Source: Symbiodinium microadriaticum (taxonomy: Eukaryota > Sar > Dinophyceae > Suessiales > Symbiodiniaceae). Taken from it: 64,000 nt of DNA. The position numbers were made by a program, and so were the translations under genes. The stretch spans positions 2,098,799-2,162,798 of the forward strand of contig LSRX01000008.1 of NCBI GenBank assembly GCA_001939145.1, read 5' to 3'. Shown here in pieces: positions 13,001-22,735 of this stretch. Positions within the stretch are counted from its first letter, which is position 1. The number at the start of each line of letters is the position of its first letter. The notes beneath the pieces are model-generated. The model was not told where the DNA came from. It searched no databases and saw only the letters and a program-made list of their open reading frames with translations.

Positions 13001-16000
13001 CTGGAGGGTTCAACTGCCGACCGAGTGGCCGTCTCCTCGATATACTCAGCGTATGGCGCGCCTGAGAAAAAAAAACGCTCGACCAGAGCTCGGGTTCAGG
13101 GTTCAGGGTTTAGGGTTGACGGTTTAGGGTTTCGAGGTTCATGGCGCTGGATGCACGCGTTTGACTCAAACACTGACACAGTCGCTTCTTCATTGGTTCC
13201 GCCCTCGCTTCCGTCAACAGCAAGAACAGCAAACGCAACAATGGGAAGAAGCACGATGTGCAGGATAATGAAAACTGAATCCGTGTACGCCTATGTGTGT
13301 ACGTACATACCAGTACCACTTCCAAACCTACCCCTAAACCCCAAACCCAAAACTAAACCCTACTTCTAGTACCTACTTCTACGATGAGCGCAGGAAGGGG
13401 CACCTGCCTGGCGGCGACTACGACAACTACCCCTAAGGGTCCATGCACCACTATAGTATATACTTAGGTCTCAAAGGGTTTCCTTTGTAATTACTTTTGC
13501 CGCCCAAGTCTTTAGCTTTTGTTTGGGTGTGGTGCATGGACCCTTGGCGCCATAGTGCAACTTCTTCACAGTTTCTTCGAACAAAAAACCAGCAAACCAC
13601 CACCACTAGGTTTAAGTTACCATAATGGCAATCTGCCGGTAAACAACAGGGTTTCCTGGTTTTGGCATTTTGGCACCACCACCACCGGCAGCAGCCGCAG
13701 CGACAACAACAACCAGCAGAGAAAATGATGTACAGAAGTACTAATATGGGTGGTGGCAACGGTGCTTGAAAACTTGCAACAGCATCTCATGAGACTGCAG
13801 GCATTCATGCGTAGAACAACATGCGTCCACGCAAAACCAACAAAAAGCCTGAAGGAGTGTCTCAGAGGGACGCGACCTTGCTGGAGGTAACCCTTTTGTT
13901 TTTTTGACTTTAATTTTGGTTCATCATATGAAGGCTTGATAACCGAAAAGCAGCCAAGGTGCACTTCGGGAGTCCCGTCCGATCCGGCGAGGGGTCCGGC
14001 GTACGCCAGCCGCGGTGCAAGGACGGCAGCCCCCTTTCCTGTGCTGAAAGATCAGGAAACCTACCAAAACCTACCTCCTTGGTAGGATCCCTATGATTAA
14101 ATCCCATATTCGGGCTTGTAAAAATGACCTACCAGGAAGTATGATATGGTGGTTTAAGGTTCTAAGTCTCTGGAACATTCGAACCCACCCTAAGCACCCG
14201 AAATCTTAAACAACCTAGACATAAGCTCGCACATCGACATCCCCATGTGCATGTTCAGGCCCATCGCTTTGATGGCGGCTGATGCTTCGACCCTCTCACC
14301 CTCCTATGCGGGCCAACTTCTCGCCATTCCTATGTGGGGATGCGATCTGTGCGCTCTCATGGCCTGGTTTTGCAGAAAAGGAGGGTTGCGCCCAAATCAG
14401 AAAAGGAGAGCCTACTGCTGGATCCCAAACCCACCAGGATATTAGGCTCGAGCCACTACCGCACACGCAAAAGACCCAACATTGTAAGGCTCAGAATCAT
14501 GATTGCCTTGTAATTACATTTCCTTAGAGAGGTTGGTTTTGGATGGGTCCATGTAGTTCTGAGGTAGAGCTGCTGCAAGCTGTGGAAATTGAAGCCACAG
14601 TGGACCAAATACAACGCGCCTAAGACGCCATCAATCGCCATGACGCCCATGCATCTTCATAAACCCTCGGAGAGACCCCATAAGCCCCCGTAACAAAAAC
14701 TCCGTGAAACCCGAGAACAACTGGAGGTGTGGTTTGGCGGCCCTTCAGGCGTCAAGGGCCTGAGCCGCAAGACCCACAGTATAGTACCCGTATTTCGGAG
14801 CCGCGAAGGCACCCTATTCACCCTATACTATCAGTTCTAATGCTCTTATCCAGAACCCGCCTTATACTCAAATAGCGGTATATGGTCCCTTATAGTAGAG
14901 ATTTAGCGTCGAATAGAGGGTAGAATTAGCAGGAGGGCCTAGGATACATCCAACATTATCCAACTAAAAACCCAAATCCATGACAGAGCCCCTGAGTAAA
15001 TCCTTGTTCCCTTGCTCCCTAGCTCACAAAGGACTCACCTTTTGACTTCAGTAGGATTAGGGGTTCGGGTTTTAATAGAGTTAAGGGTTTAGCATCAACC
15101 TAAACCCTAAGCCCGTAGCCCGAATCGGTCAAAAGCGAAAGGCGTGAGACTTTGTCTGTCGTTATAAGAGATCAAAAAAAACCTGGTGGGAAACAACACC
15201 TACCCAGCCCCTAAGTATAGGGCGCCGTATAAGTATACAACCCTTACGACCGCTATTCTGGCCCTAAACCCTAAACCCCCCAAACCCCCCCCCCCACAAA
15301 AAAAAAATATTACGTGGAGGAACCCCAAAACCCTAAACCCTAATAATATAACGGTGTCAAGTCTCGAGCTCGGCGAAGACAAGCTTCAGGTTCGAGACCT
15401 TCCCCGGCTGGTTTATTAGGGTTCAGGGTTTAGGGCTTCTTGGGGCCTAAGGTTCAGGGTTTAGGGCTTCTTGGGGCCTAAGGCTCAGGGCTTAGGGTTC
15501 ATTGGAGTTTAGGGTTGAGGGTTTAGGGTTCATTGGGGTTTAGGGTTTAGGGCTTATTGGGGTTTGGGGTTTCAGGGTTATTGGGGTTTAGGGTTTAGGG
15601 CTTATTCGGGCTTAGTGTTTAGGGTTTGTTCGCGTTTAGGGTTTCAGGGTTTATCGGGATTTGGGGTTTAGGGTTTATTGGGGTTTATTGGGGTTTAGGG
15701 TTTAGGGCTTATCGGGGTTTAGGGTTTCAGGGCTTATTGGGGTTTGGGGTTTAGGGCTTATTGGGGCTTAGGGTTTAGGGTTTATTGGGGTTTAGGGTTT
15801 ACGGTTTATTGGGGTTTAAGGTTTAGGGCTCATTGGGGTTTAGGGTTTCAGGGCTTATTGGGGTTTGGGGTTTAGGGCTTATTGGGGTTTAGGGTTTCAG
15901 GGTTTATTGGGGTTTAAGGTTTAGGGTTTATTGGGGTTTAGGGTTTCAGGGTTTATTGGGGTTTAGGGTTTCAGGGTTTGTTGGGGTTTAGGGTTTCAGG

Positions 16001-17135
16001 GTTTATTGGTGTTTAAGGTTTAGGTTTCATTGAGGTTCAGGGTTTAGGGCTTATTGGGGTTTAAGGTTTAGGGCTTATTGGAGTTTGGGGTTTCAGGGTT
16101 TATTGGGGTTCAAGGTTTAGGGTTTACTGGGGTTTAGGGTTTAGGGCTTATTCGGGGCTTATAAGGGGTTTAGGGTTTTAAGGTTTAGGGCTAATTGGGG
16201 TTTCGGGTTTATTGGCTTGTGGGGTTTGGGGTTCTCACCTACGGGCCTTAACACTTAGAGTAGGGCTTTGAGCTATGGCTAACATGAGGAGTCATAAGGA
16301 GTGTTATAGGTATTTAGGGTTTGGGGTTTTGGGTTTAAAGCTCTGATGTCTTTTTTGGTGTATGTATGTTGTTGTTTCTTTTTTTTCTATGGTCGGGCTG
16401 TGCAGGGTGCTGTACGGCGTGTAATAAAGGGTTTAGCATGTTTCATTGTGGCTTTCGTTCACAGTGGATCAGCAGGCCGATAGTTGTTCAACGGGCTCTT
16501 TATCGGTGGCCGTTTTACGGAGCTCTGCACTGGTTTGTATGAAGCTCCATAATTGTAGAAGGCTGTAGACGGGCTTTAAAGGGTTTGGGGTTGGGGACCC
16601 CAGGCTAAACCCCAAACCCCTAAACCCTAAACCTGGTTCTGTTCAATGGGTTTCTGGTCGACAGCCGATCTAGGGGCCGGGATATACAAAAAGTTGGCTT
16701 TGGGTTTAGGGTTTAGGAAGTTTAGGGTTTAGGTTGGAGGCCATTCTAGTTTTGCAATGATAAGGAACCCTATTGGTGTTCAGGGTTTAGGGTTTAGGGA
16801 GGCCCCTATCTATCCATCTGTCCGTCTATCATTCTAACTATCTACCTATAGCTATATCTATGTATATTTCTATCTTCACCTACAGATATATACATACAGT
16901 ATATATATATATATATAAATACACACACACACACACTTATACATATACATATGTGCGTATTTACATAAAATAATAGTAATAATCCCAACCGAGCCGGGCC
17001 ACGTTTCCGAGCGTGTTGTCGCACCGGCGCTCACGCGGCGTCTCGGCACCATCCTGAAGAGCGGCGCGGTTAGGGTTTAGGGTTTATGGTTAGGGTTTAG
17101 GGTTTAGGCGGGCTGCTCGTCCGTAGAGATTGCCG
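1084..17135 (-). CDS. Gene A: multi-exon YPLC/GHP-type Cys-His protein, paralog of gene B (partial)
   Basis: Upstream exons in transcription order, all phase-compatible: 17135-17110 (reads AISTDEQP, GC donor), 17053-16990 (DGAETPRERRCDN, acceptor CTCTTCAG), 16697-16633 (NFLYIPAPRSAVDQ, donor GTTTAGGG), 15407-15366 (PGKVSNLKLVFAEL, GA donor), 14038-13963 (ERGLPSLHRGWRTPDPSP, GC donor) and 13061-13015 (APYAEYIEETATRSA, acceptor with a nine-T tract). Downstream: 3534-3487 (AVPDFVMASYVQNVAQ, GC donor), 2185-2132 (AFRGSWADQSDEPEE) and 1141-1084 (ADADQKTLQYPLCVSYGSQ, GC donor). Homologous positions in gene B fix these junctions. Exons between 13015 and 3534 are unresolved, and the transposon lies there. 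The zinc-binding end expected after YPLC was not found before position 1, so the gene runs off the window or its last exons were missed. Molecular function is unknown; RNA binding is only a guess. Confidence 0.7.
1730..2090. repeat. Interstitial CCCTAAA array
   Basis: Dozens of CCCTAAA and one-base variants on the plus strand. Comparable arrays lie at 12388-12500, 18385-18510, 31465-31615, 32525-32700, 38350-38420, 39480-39710, 49600-49745, 51540-51650, 56200-56350 and 63210-63305; TTTAGGG-strand arrays lie at 1180-1300, 26040-26280, 39765-39870 and 47430-47840. Confidence 0.95.
2196..2450. repeat. GGGTTTCATAAGGGTTT minisatellite
   Basis: Irregular repeats of about 50 bp built from GGGTTTACAAGAACTTATAA and GGTTTCATAAGGGTTTCATA, in the gene A intron upstream of the exon at 2185. 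Confidence 0.8.
2655..2776. repeat. Exact 61-bp tandem duplication
   Basis: Two identical copies start CTGGTCCGCTTTTTAGGATG and end CTTATACCCCTA. There is no mismatch, so the duplication is recent or an assembly artefact. Confidence 0.95.
2870..2959. mobile_element. MITE family A copy 1
   Basis: Palindromic element with ends CCCATAGG...CCTATGGG and about 27-bp near-perfect inverted arms containing AGTAGTTCC / GGAACTACT. It is flanked by AA on both sides, suggesting a 2-bp target duplication. Confidence 0.8.
4382..5026 (-). CDS. Possible middle exons of gene A
   Basis: Two open blocks on the gene A strand. 5026-4905 starts ATGACATCC just after a TTAG and reads MTSKAKAQEEAVEV... then VQTPSPQPE, which resembles TPSPEPQ of gene B. 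4675-4382 reads MCDSVDELDKMRSP... and ends in a strong GTAAGC donor (4381-4376); it could start at the ATG or at an ATTCAG acceptor near 4663. The phase of the two blocks does not join cleanly, and the opposite strand of the second block is open too (4106-4471), so this is tentative. The stretch is GC-rich and free of telomere-type repeats, unlike the introns. Confidence 0.35.
4784..4877. mobile_element. MITE family A copy 2
   Basis: Same inverted arms as copy 1 with a small internal insertion; the core is in the opposite orientation (GGTTCATATTTAGAATCC). Flanked by TA on both sides. Confidence 0.8.
5826..5914. mobile_element. MITE family E
   Basis: Perfect arms GTAGTTCTCTAAATTAGGGT / ACCCCAATTTAGAGAACTAC. 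Partial relatives are at 17173-17202 and 56708-56742. Confidence 0.7.
6346..6536. repeat. TATA and (TATG)n microsatellites
   Basis: TA-rich palindromes followed by about 27 TATG units, immediately left of the transposon edge. Confidence 0.95.
6594..6770. repeat. AT-rich inverted repeat at the left edge of the transposon
   Basis: ATTTCAATTATTTCAATTA and its complement alternate four times. Two copies of a roughly 70-bp unit contain AAATCCGCAAAAG(G/A)GCCC. The block can fold into long hairpins. It stops at the N of 6771, where the assembly may have collapsed or mis-joined a repeat. It could be the sub-terminal repeat of the transposon or an independent palindromic element. Confidence 0.6.
6796..9723 (+). 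CDS. Transposon protein 1: polymerase/primase-like core, papain-like cysteine protease, C2H2 finger
   Basis: This 975-residue ORF is by far the longest in the window. It is open upstream of the ATG back to the single N at 6771, so the true N-terminus may be lost at an assembly join. Around residue 403 the motif LDIQNCCLTLL, and near 548 the motif LHFDGIRI, resemble the two catalytic palm motifs of polymerases or primases carried by large mobile elements. Near residues 618-715 the order GNCIPCAL, then PHSVAV, then IIDGA gives a Cys-His-Asp set like papain/C39-type proteases. Near residues 833-855 CPLC...HITKHH is a C2H2 zinc finger. The motifs are seen; the domain names are inference from family knowledge. 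The ORF overlaps no telomere-type repeat and lies just upstream of a transposase on the same strand, so it most likely serves transposition. The exact family is not recognised. Confidence 0.8.
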   Translation: MFQMIGWTRLEVNKMMSFVGVTNNNFNSMFRRTFVWKAKARFIHEKFLTNYSDHEKDGIFRADPSLGKFLSTSQASIAGLKLQWAFEIDHSKADCYQLIEDYCNGGDGHLTEDVMREACGLPVRVRQVQEEDGLGNLLAAGQDSADERDEKTSGWINLRNYITTHMLEKDLDIMTWYEFKKMTFRPGEHPNLSKAEMWDQLKEHDVVRTALIRHKSSKDKPGAYIPRIVFAKEHCDICPQRSLDTIRMQFDEEIDIGLAKRYAYSCRGRSMNMDTMKAFYKSMMPASKKGRRTAEQEELMQTYQDLLQKLVDHEKSVAKLLSTKHGRRLRAKRSVEDDDGESSKQDSMFGREYLSMKHSRTISYSYSDKISYTVRARRYAVPDGVQSMSRRLQHHVVDGHTIDLDIQNCCLTLLQQIISKTAPQPPMPVDLVQLMDRLVKDRAGVLKELSLHTVEGKEMINTVLNGGSPPTSLRNNEIVQGLQKISLYVRWVACNLLHADYMSLADNKQKTFPSSTILSLLWTSVEDRILQSWTDHVLTRTTKPKHLSLHFDGIRISADHVGVQQEEFIRDCENAIHKRTGFVVKIVPKKHQNFIQMLKTRGTHANALTNVPDILLMQGNCIPCALWHVVPLSRPAVVAAMSNTSSAKNVDAKSAGYRDYRSVASMCGVDLIGCLGLPGTHVKSFMLHYEGNGVPHSVAVRVDASGVGVTIIDGATVYKLNMATLREIHCAAVDHATILSYWKRDPQDKGGDKSTTLLDMVAGAGDDPNDSDGDDSEGHEEGHPVELANRLSFDDENVPVFKDHILESLEKETNDVSNDLQKKSMRCEGRRQCPLCPFRSFTQLRLLRTHITKHHVKHNQYVCSGTKQVKVILALYDHAASSQSVCTELLQESAAILRETIQPPLQCRHNNIDKQIRLIFDATGPKYVNVSSIGSTMQVRRVRNLYYTHSFADLLLREMVLNHAQASRPQACRHA
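9773..11203 (+). CDS. DDE (RNase H-fold) transposase
   Basis: The 476-codon frame opens right after an in-frame TAG. The first codon is GTG; the first ATG is at 9800. Candidate catalytic residues are Asp in SMDATLK (residue about 65), Asp in GTDQPS (about 147) and Glu in TSSNEALHAE (about 332), with LDPIHL near 170 as in MULE/KDZ-like transposases. The C-terminus is basic. The frame differs from the upstream protein, which stops at 9721-9723. Between them, frame 2 is open from 9680 to 9760 (reading LRHPGRKHVDTHKLRNQ) before two stops just ahead of an AG at 9771-9772. Either a short intron (for example 9737-9772, 36 nt, phase-compatible with frame 2) plus a frameshift, or a larger intron, could fuse the two into one polyprotein. 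Whether the copy is active is unknown. Confidence 0.8.
   Translation: MRTVSTRCHMAALEAGNMISSLLPRRSPHWLPMLEDIATAPILVDKMEKMNKVLMDQDEWHYISMDATLKLCMKLMGQASYRAPQSVRNEAPFGDDVAWRRLLTIRGRTGAVLLMHPLQNESSEQVVDALVQNFSADQLRSVVHIGTDQPSEKLFSQLKEICPSMRSLLLDPIHLAIVYEYGFWNKRSPGSKQLRRILKKCISIDADLGQDQWGGFYDGTNARPLSEREIQYREMILDASMDQIEANKLLEGLDTNVPFTERLEFIKCIAALCRRHPAEVTRKIAGANKQISKILWSACAPDRLEWLMNNLRVRHALPSSYQWFLPSGTSSNEALHAEINSWSRSINAMHRSTLAMKLKYFRYIKLLLHFLSVQYPLSHTVSASMLLSRSLHKSLWTHEDWEAWCGEQSSDTVQKKAVLSLTAARQHEARLVREHVLKKPASKRQGKYDTKRRVNPLSVKRIHTLRSAGVKSHKKG
12117..12732 (-). CDS. Possible additional exons of gene A
   Basis: Three blocks chain in phase after the 13061-13015 exon: 12732-12705 (28 nt), 12362-12290 (CAIHVACVGCDTGAEIYM, then KRGVAA; GC donor AG|GCAC) and 12204-12117 (ends TAA). 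The middle block is GC-rich and reads well. The last is AT-rich and would end the protein before the domains shared with gene B, so either it is not used or the transposon insertion next to it has truncated gene A. Confidence 0.35.
12601..12687. mobile_element. MITE family B copy 1
   Basis: Ends CCCTAACCCTCCAGGTACC...GGTACCTGGCAGGGTTAGGG around a TATATAGGG core. The flanks ACA/ACT nearly match as a 3-bp duplication. TGTGGTTTTGGG occurs on both sides. Confidence 0.75.
13436..13546. mobile_element. MITE family D copy 1
   Basis: Arms CCTAAGGGTCCATGCACCA and TGGTGCATGGACCCTTGG; the interior contains TATAGTATATACTTAGG. Confidence 0.7.
14054..14160. mobile_element. MITE family I copy 1
   Basis: AACCTACCAAAACCTAC followed by GTAGGATCCCTATGATTAAA, matching the copy at 41152; the right arm is diverged. 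It lies in the intron upstream of the ERGLPSL exon of gene A. Confidence 0.55.
15414..16215. repeat. Degenerate TTTAGGG-derived minisatellite
   Basis: About 30 tandem variants of TTATTGGGGTTTAGGGTTTAGGGC (24-25 bp). It lies in the gene A intron between the exons at 16633 and 15407. Confidence 0.9.
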
Positions 17136-17571
17136 CTAAGGGATTTAGGGGTTTTGGGGCTTGGGGCTATGAGGGTAGTTCTTTAAACCGGGGTCCCCGA
17201 TAGGGTCCTTTTTTTGGTTTTGGGGTTTTGGCTTTGAAGTCGAGGGTTCAGGGTTTAACCAGCAACATGCCTTAATGACCAGATGACCCTTAAAAGTAGT
17301 GGCCCTATACCCTTAGACTATGAATCCCAAGATGGTCCATGAACCTTAAACTCTATCTTAAGGTTCTTTTCGTCCGATGGGCAATCGCATCTTTGGTGTT
17401 ACAGTCCTCGGGCTGGACCGCGAGCTGTAGATGTCTTCCAGGGATTTCGAAGGACCCTCCATGTTGAACTAATATCCGCCGTAGTTGCAGGTGTAGAGCC
17501 TCACGCCTTTTATTAGCGCTTTAACAAAAATCCCCAGACCCAAAATACCCAACTGCTTGAACCTTAAAACC

Positions 17572-17677
17572 ACGCTAAGGCTCCATGTGCCAACATGACC
17601 ATGAAGTACGCTTGCATGAAGCCCTGTAAGACTGTAAGACCAGTGTATCTGTTTCCACTGTATAGGTACATGGACCC
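17572..17677. mobile_element. MITE family D-like copy
   Basis: Diverged arms CTAAGGCTCCATGTGCCAAC and GTACATGGACCCTCAC. Confidence 0.45.
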
Positions 17678-18830
17678 TCACTCCCTCATAAAAAACGGTT
17701 TTGGGGTATCTTGTACTTTCTTTCCAAAGGAACTATAAGAAGGAAAATGCTTGTACCGATTCTGACCCTTGAAGTGAACCTCTAAACAACAAACATCTAC
17801 AGCCCTAACCCCAGAACTTTAAACCACAAACCCTGAACCTCGAACCCTAAAACGCTATACTCCAAACCCTCAAAGATCCTGGACGCCCTAACAACCCATG
17901 AACATTTAGGGGTTTAGGGTTTAGGGTTTAGGGATTACCCAACACAAAAAAAAGAGTAATCATGAATCTGAGCAGTCCTGGCTCGGTTCCAAGTCCAAGT
18001 TCTGATGAAGCGCCTTGCTCGGCAAAAACGACATCGTCCCCACCTGGACTTCGGCTCCGGGGCCTGGGGGTCTATCCTAAACCCTAACCCCTTAGAGTAA
18101 TAGAGGGTTTAGGGTCAGGGTTTAGGGTTTAGGGTCGAGGCCCTTTCAACATTCTAATCCTGGCTCCTTCATCACAATCAAGAATGTGATATAACTGCAG
18201 CCATCCTTGTTTGGCTCAATATACGAAAGAGAACGACTTCCTTTGTTCTTAAGACTAGACTGACCTAGAACCATAGATCTCTTTTTTCTTTAAGGGCATA
18301 GGATACTACAACCATAAGCTGTGCTCCTTGCGAAGACTACACTTATGCTCCTGCCTCAGACTGTGCTATACCAAATACCCTGGCCCTAAACCCTAAACCC
18401 TAAACCCTGAACCCTATAAACCTCAACCCAAAGCCTAAACCCTGAACCCTAAACCCTAAACCCTCAACCCTAAACCCTCAACCCTAAACCGTCCCTAAAC
18501 CCTGAACCCAACAATCGTGGCCTGGCCTGGCCAGGCCGCGCGCCTTTGGGGTTTATGGGGAAGGCAAGGCTGCTGCAATCCTACGGGAGGCAACCTTTTG
18601 AGCCAAAAGAAGGGGTTTAGGGCTTTTAGGGTTTTAGGGTTTAGGGTTTTGGGTTTAGGGTTTAGGGGGTCTTTTTAGAAATGGGTTTAGGGTTTGGGGG
18701 GTTTCCGGGTTTAGGGGCCTTATTACTGGTTGGTTTAGGGTTTAAGGTTTAGGGTTTAGGGTCCTAAACTCCTAGACTACATCCCTGCGCTGTGTCCCAG
18801 CAGCAACAGGACATGGCTCATGCACCTCAC

Positions 18831-18918
18831 CTGTCCCAACTTGACCAACCCCATAACAGAAGTCACCACGTTTGACATAGCAGTCGAAGGCGCAAAGACA
18901 GCGGCAATCAAACGATTG
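18831..18918 (-). CDS. Candidate isolated exon
   Basis: An 88-nt block between acceptor CTAGTAG and a strong donor CAG|GTGAGG is open in two frames (one Cys-rich: QSFDCRCLCAFDC). It lies in a 700-bp stretch without telomere-type repeats. No linked exon was found. Confidence 0.3.
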
Positions 18919-21900
18919 CTACTAGTAACGAGCTAGAACTGACAGGTAGTAAACGCACCGAATCAACAACGGCAAGCAAATTTCTTGTGCTCAGAGTCAA
19001 GACTTTGTCCAAGATAACTCTAGTATTAGCACTACTGTACTATAGACGTAGTACTGGGTGCATGACCCTGGGCGGAACTGTGTCAGTGCATGTAAGACAG
19101 TTTCGCTTGATGCTGCTTTGATGCTGCTAAGCTAGCTACCTGATAGGGACGAGCCAGCTCTAATATAGGGCACTTGACTATTGGAGACGGGTTCTGCGGT
19201 CTGTTGATCTACTGTACCGTATACTAACAATTATCTGGAGGAGACCTTACTGGTAAATATTAAGGCCCCATGTTATGGTATTAAGGTTCAAGGAATTTTG
19301 ATTCAGGGTACTGTACTGGTGCATTAGGGTGTGGGGCATTAAAACAGTACGGCTGAGGAACCACAGGAGCAAGCTGTTTTAAGGGCAGCACATGCACCAC
19401 TGAAGCATTCCACCCGCTCAGTGGAAGACGACCGAGTCAGCTTTCTACGCTTCGGGTTCGGACAGACAAAGATTTAGGAGTTTAGCGTTTAAGGTTGGGA
19501 GTGTAGGGCTTTAGGACCCAGGGTTTAGTTTTAAGGTCTCAGGGAACGTTAAACCGTGAGCCATGGTTGTAGGACCTTACGGAATTTGGGGCTGAGGACG
19601 TTAAGAAACCATACATGTTGGGTACGGCCCGCATAGAGTAACACTCTGTAAGAGCCGTACATATGAATGTTGTACATATTATACAGCTGTTCCAAGGCGG
19701 CGGGCAATATCCAAATAATAAGCATGAAACTTAAGGCTTCACGGTGGCTTTAGAGGCGCGGCCGAGGGTGTTGGTCAGAATCTCATAAATAAACTGATAA
19801 AATCAAACTGTAACGTGACTACTTGTTCAGTGGGCGGTGTCCTGTGGAATAGGATCTGTGTTTTGAGTATGTGCCGGCCAAAGAACATTGTAGGGCGATC
19901 TAGGGTGTTGATCCCTGCGAACAAGCCCCTTAATTGAACACCTAAACCCTACTTTCAACGACCAAAAGCAACTGTTTGGAAGGTCCTTATAATCTAATAA
20001 GACCCTACAAAAACAAGTTATGGTACTCTAATCGAAGGTAAATTCAAACGAACGCCACAGTGTGAAAACTGCTCGGAGGGCGGGCGTGCGAAAGAGCGGG
20101 CGGAGGGACTGCCGCCGACACGATCATGACAGGAAAACCCGGGACTAGACCCGGAACTAAACCCTAAACCCCAGATCATTCGAATCCGAAAGCATCCGAA
20201 GCGAACCCCGAGGTACCAGTGATCCATTATGGTCTTATGGCCGGCCTTGCATACAACAGAGGTCTCAATAACCGGTAATGACGTCCCCTTATGAAGGTTC
20301 TTCATATACTAAAGTATACTACAATATACTAATTACCAAGGCCCCTGTTTTTCAATTCTATAACACTCATGGAGCCCTTGTAATAGAAGCCCGTTTAGAA
20401 CCCTTTTCTTCCCACTATTCAAAGTGCCAAACCCCTTATAGAACCCTTCCCGTATGGATCCTTTGAAAGAACCCCTATCGACCCACATAAGCATTCAGAC
20501 CTCCATAACTCCCTGCATTAAAAACCTTAGCAATCAAGCGCAAGTGCCAACGACTTTCTAGTAACCCTAAGCCCTACACTCCAAACCGTGCTCCCCAATA
20601 CCCGTGGCCCTTTGACCGCTATCACCGTGCCCAACCTTCAGGGTTTAGGGTTTAGGGCCTGACACATTATCCACAGCTCCAAAAGCCTGTATCAAACACT
20701 CGAAAACACCGTTCTAGAGCTTTTACATTCTTAAGCAAGACCCTTATAAAGCCTTTGTAACATATGTCTATAGGCAGAACAGCCAGGATGCACGCGCATA
20801 TTTTTTACTTGAGTCAAACGACGGTTATGGTGATACGAAATGCTATATCTTCGACAAAATACATAAGAACCCTGAAACACCCCTTATAGACTCCTTGCAC
20901 AAATCCTTAATTAACAAAAGGCTTCTGATGCCTTTACAGCACCCTTGAAGCCCTAAACTGCTTAAACCCTAAACCCCATTCTAGAACACCCTGAAGCCTT
21001 TCGGCTGTTCCCTCCCTTTAGCAACAGCAGAGTGCACGGTAAGCGACCCTAGGCGCAGCAAGATACGTGATCTTTACGTATAAAGACCTATGCGCAGTTT
21101 CTGAGGTGTTTGATCTTTGCGGCTGACAGTTTTGCATTTTTGAAGGTCGCATATAAAACGGATATTCAGAGTTGTTTTGAGGCCTTAGGAAACTTTAGGA
21201 CTTTGGATTTACGGGCTCAGGGCTCCAAGGGACGTTCTTTCATTTTGCAAAAGTTACTGCAAGTTGTTTGTTGGGTTTCGCTCGGCTGATAGATCTTGTC
21301 TCAATCTAATTAGAAGTCTTTGGGCTTTCGGGCTTAGGGTTTTAAAGTCAAAACGGGGGACTGCCAGATGCCATATGACCTTGACAACCTCTAACAAAAT
21401 GCTGACATGCTGGACCCACATGAGCTTCAGAGCGCAGCGAGCGCAGCGTCTAGGGCGCTTCTGTCTTCAGGGTTTTAATTGAAGGGGTCGGAATAGCAAG
21501 ATGATTTCCCCTATATAGTCTCTAGTAGTCATTATCGTGGAACACACACACACACAACAACCAAAAAAAAGTCTTCCGATTGTTATGCCCTCATAGCCCC
21601 CAGCAATCATCAGAAAAGTGCTTGCATTAAGCCTCATGAGTGAAACTTGCTGTCTGAAACTCTCAAGCTATTCCCCAAACACGAACACCGCAATCCTGAA
21701 CCCAATGTACGGGACTTAATGAAGGTTTTGGGGTGCGGTGTACTTTCTGAAACATGGACGTTGAAGGGATGTAATTGATGTAATTACTAACTGTTCTGAC
21801 CTCTATATCTGGACAACCCGGATCCTGAATTCATACTAACAGATTCCTTAACCCTAAAGACTAACCCAAACTCGTTAAATTTCGCATGTCGCCGTTCACG

Positions 21901-22023
21901 ATCGGGCTCCGGGGTTCAGGTTTTGGGCTTTTGAGGGGGCCGAGGTGGGTCGGGGTGAAATCTGCCCTGCTATATCTGCTACATACCATACCACCAACAT
22001 GTGAACGAAGGCTTTGGGACGAA

Positions 22024-22130
22024 ATGTTGATGGTTTGAATCCTGCACTACCTCAAGGGTCCTAAACTATGGGAATTATGGTATGTATATTCCTTATTATG
22101 GGTAATGCAGGGTTTATACCATCAACCGTA
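22024..22130. mobile_element. MITE family G copy 1
   Basis: Arms GTTGATGGTTTGAATCCTGC and GCAGGGTTTATACCATCAAC, core AACTATGGGAATTATGGTAT. Confidence 0.7.
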
Positions 22131-22566
22131 GCATGGAGGGCATGAGACCAGTGAGCCTACATTGTCTACGTATCTGTTTAACAGCGTTTCTGTAGCGCGT
22201 TTAGTCTCTGTAAGTGTGCACGATGTTCTCCCAAAAAGAGCGCGATCTGTGTGCCCTACCGGGAGCTACTACAGTCTTTGTGACTTCTTTAAGGATTTTG
22301 CCATTAAGATCCTGCTGTATAGCGCGTCTCTTCTAGTCTCATTTCCGTATTTTCTCACATCCAAGAATGTTGAGTCTGATTCTCCGTATAAGAATACAGA
22401 CTAACTAGGTTGCTTGCTGGCCACAGGGATCGGCCCTGGAAACCCTAACATATGATGGCTGAGGAGTTCTCCTCTCTCTACAATTTTCGGAAGGCTGCTC
22501 ACCACAGCGTGCAACGATAGCTGGCTGTGTTTTAGGGCTACGTTCGGGGTTCGAGTACCCAATTGA

Positions 22567-22735
22567 ATCCTACCATCACCGTCACCATCACCGTCACCAA
22601 CATCATCATCATCATCATCATCGTCATCATCGTCGTCGTCATCGTCGCCATCCTCATCATCATCAGCAGCAGCCGCACCACCACCACCACCACCACCACC
22701 ACCACCACCACCACCACCACCACCATTATCACCGT
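22567..22735. repeat. (CAT)n/(CAC)n microsatellite
   Basis: Blocks of CATCAT, then CACCAC over 170 bp. The long open frames here are simple-sequence artefacts. Confidence 0.95.

Noticed and set aside
13183..13436. Plus-strand exons (SALASVNSKNSKRNNGKK and YDERRKGHLPGGDYDNYP)
   Set aside because: They lie in a gene A intron fixed by homology. The second ends in a stop made by a MITE edge. They remain possible only as a nested gene.
14520..14720. Minus-strand terminal-looking frames (LFSGFTEFLLRGLMGSLRGF; MGVMAIDGVLGALYLVHCGF)
   Set aside because: They fall inside the gene A intron between the exons at 15366 and 14038, and they conflict with each other.
18145..19914. Several minus-strand frames ending in stops (for example MFFGRHILKTQILFHRT)
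   Set aside because: Four stop-bearing exons within 1.8 kb are implausible; they are AT-rich and expected by chance.
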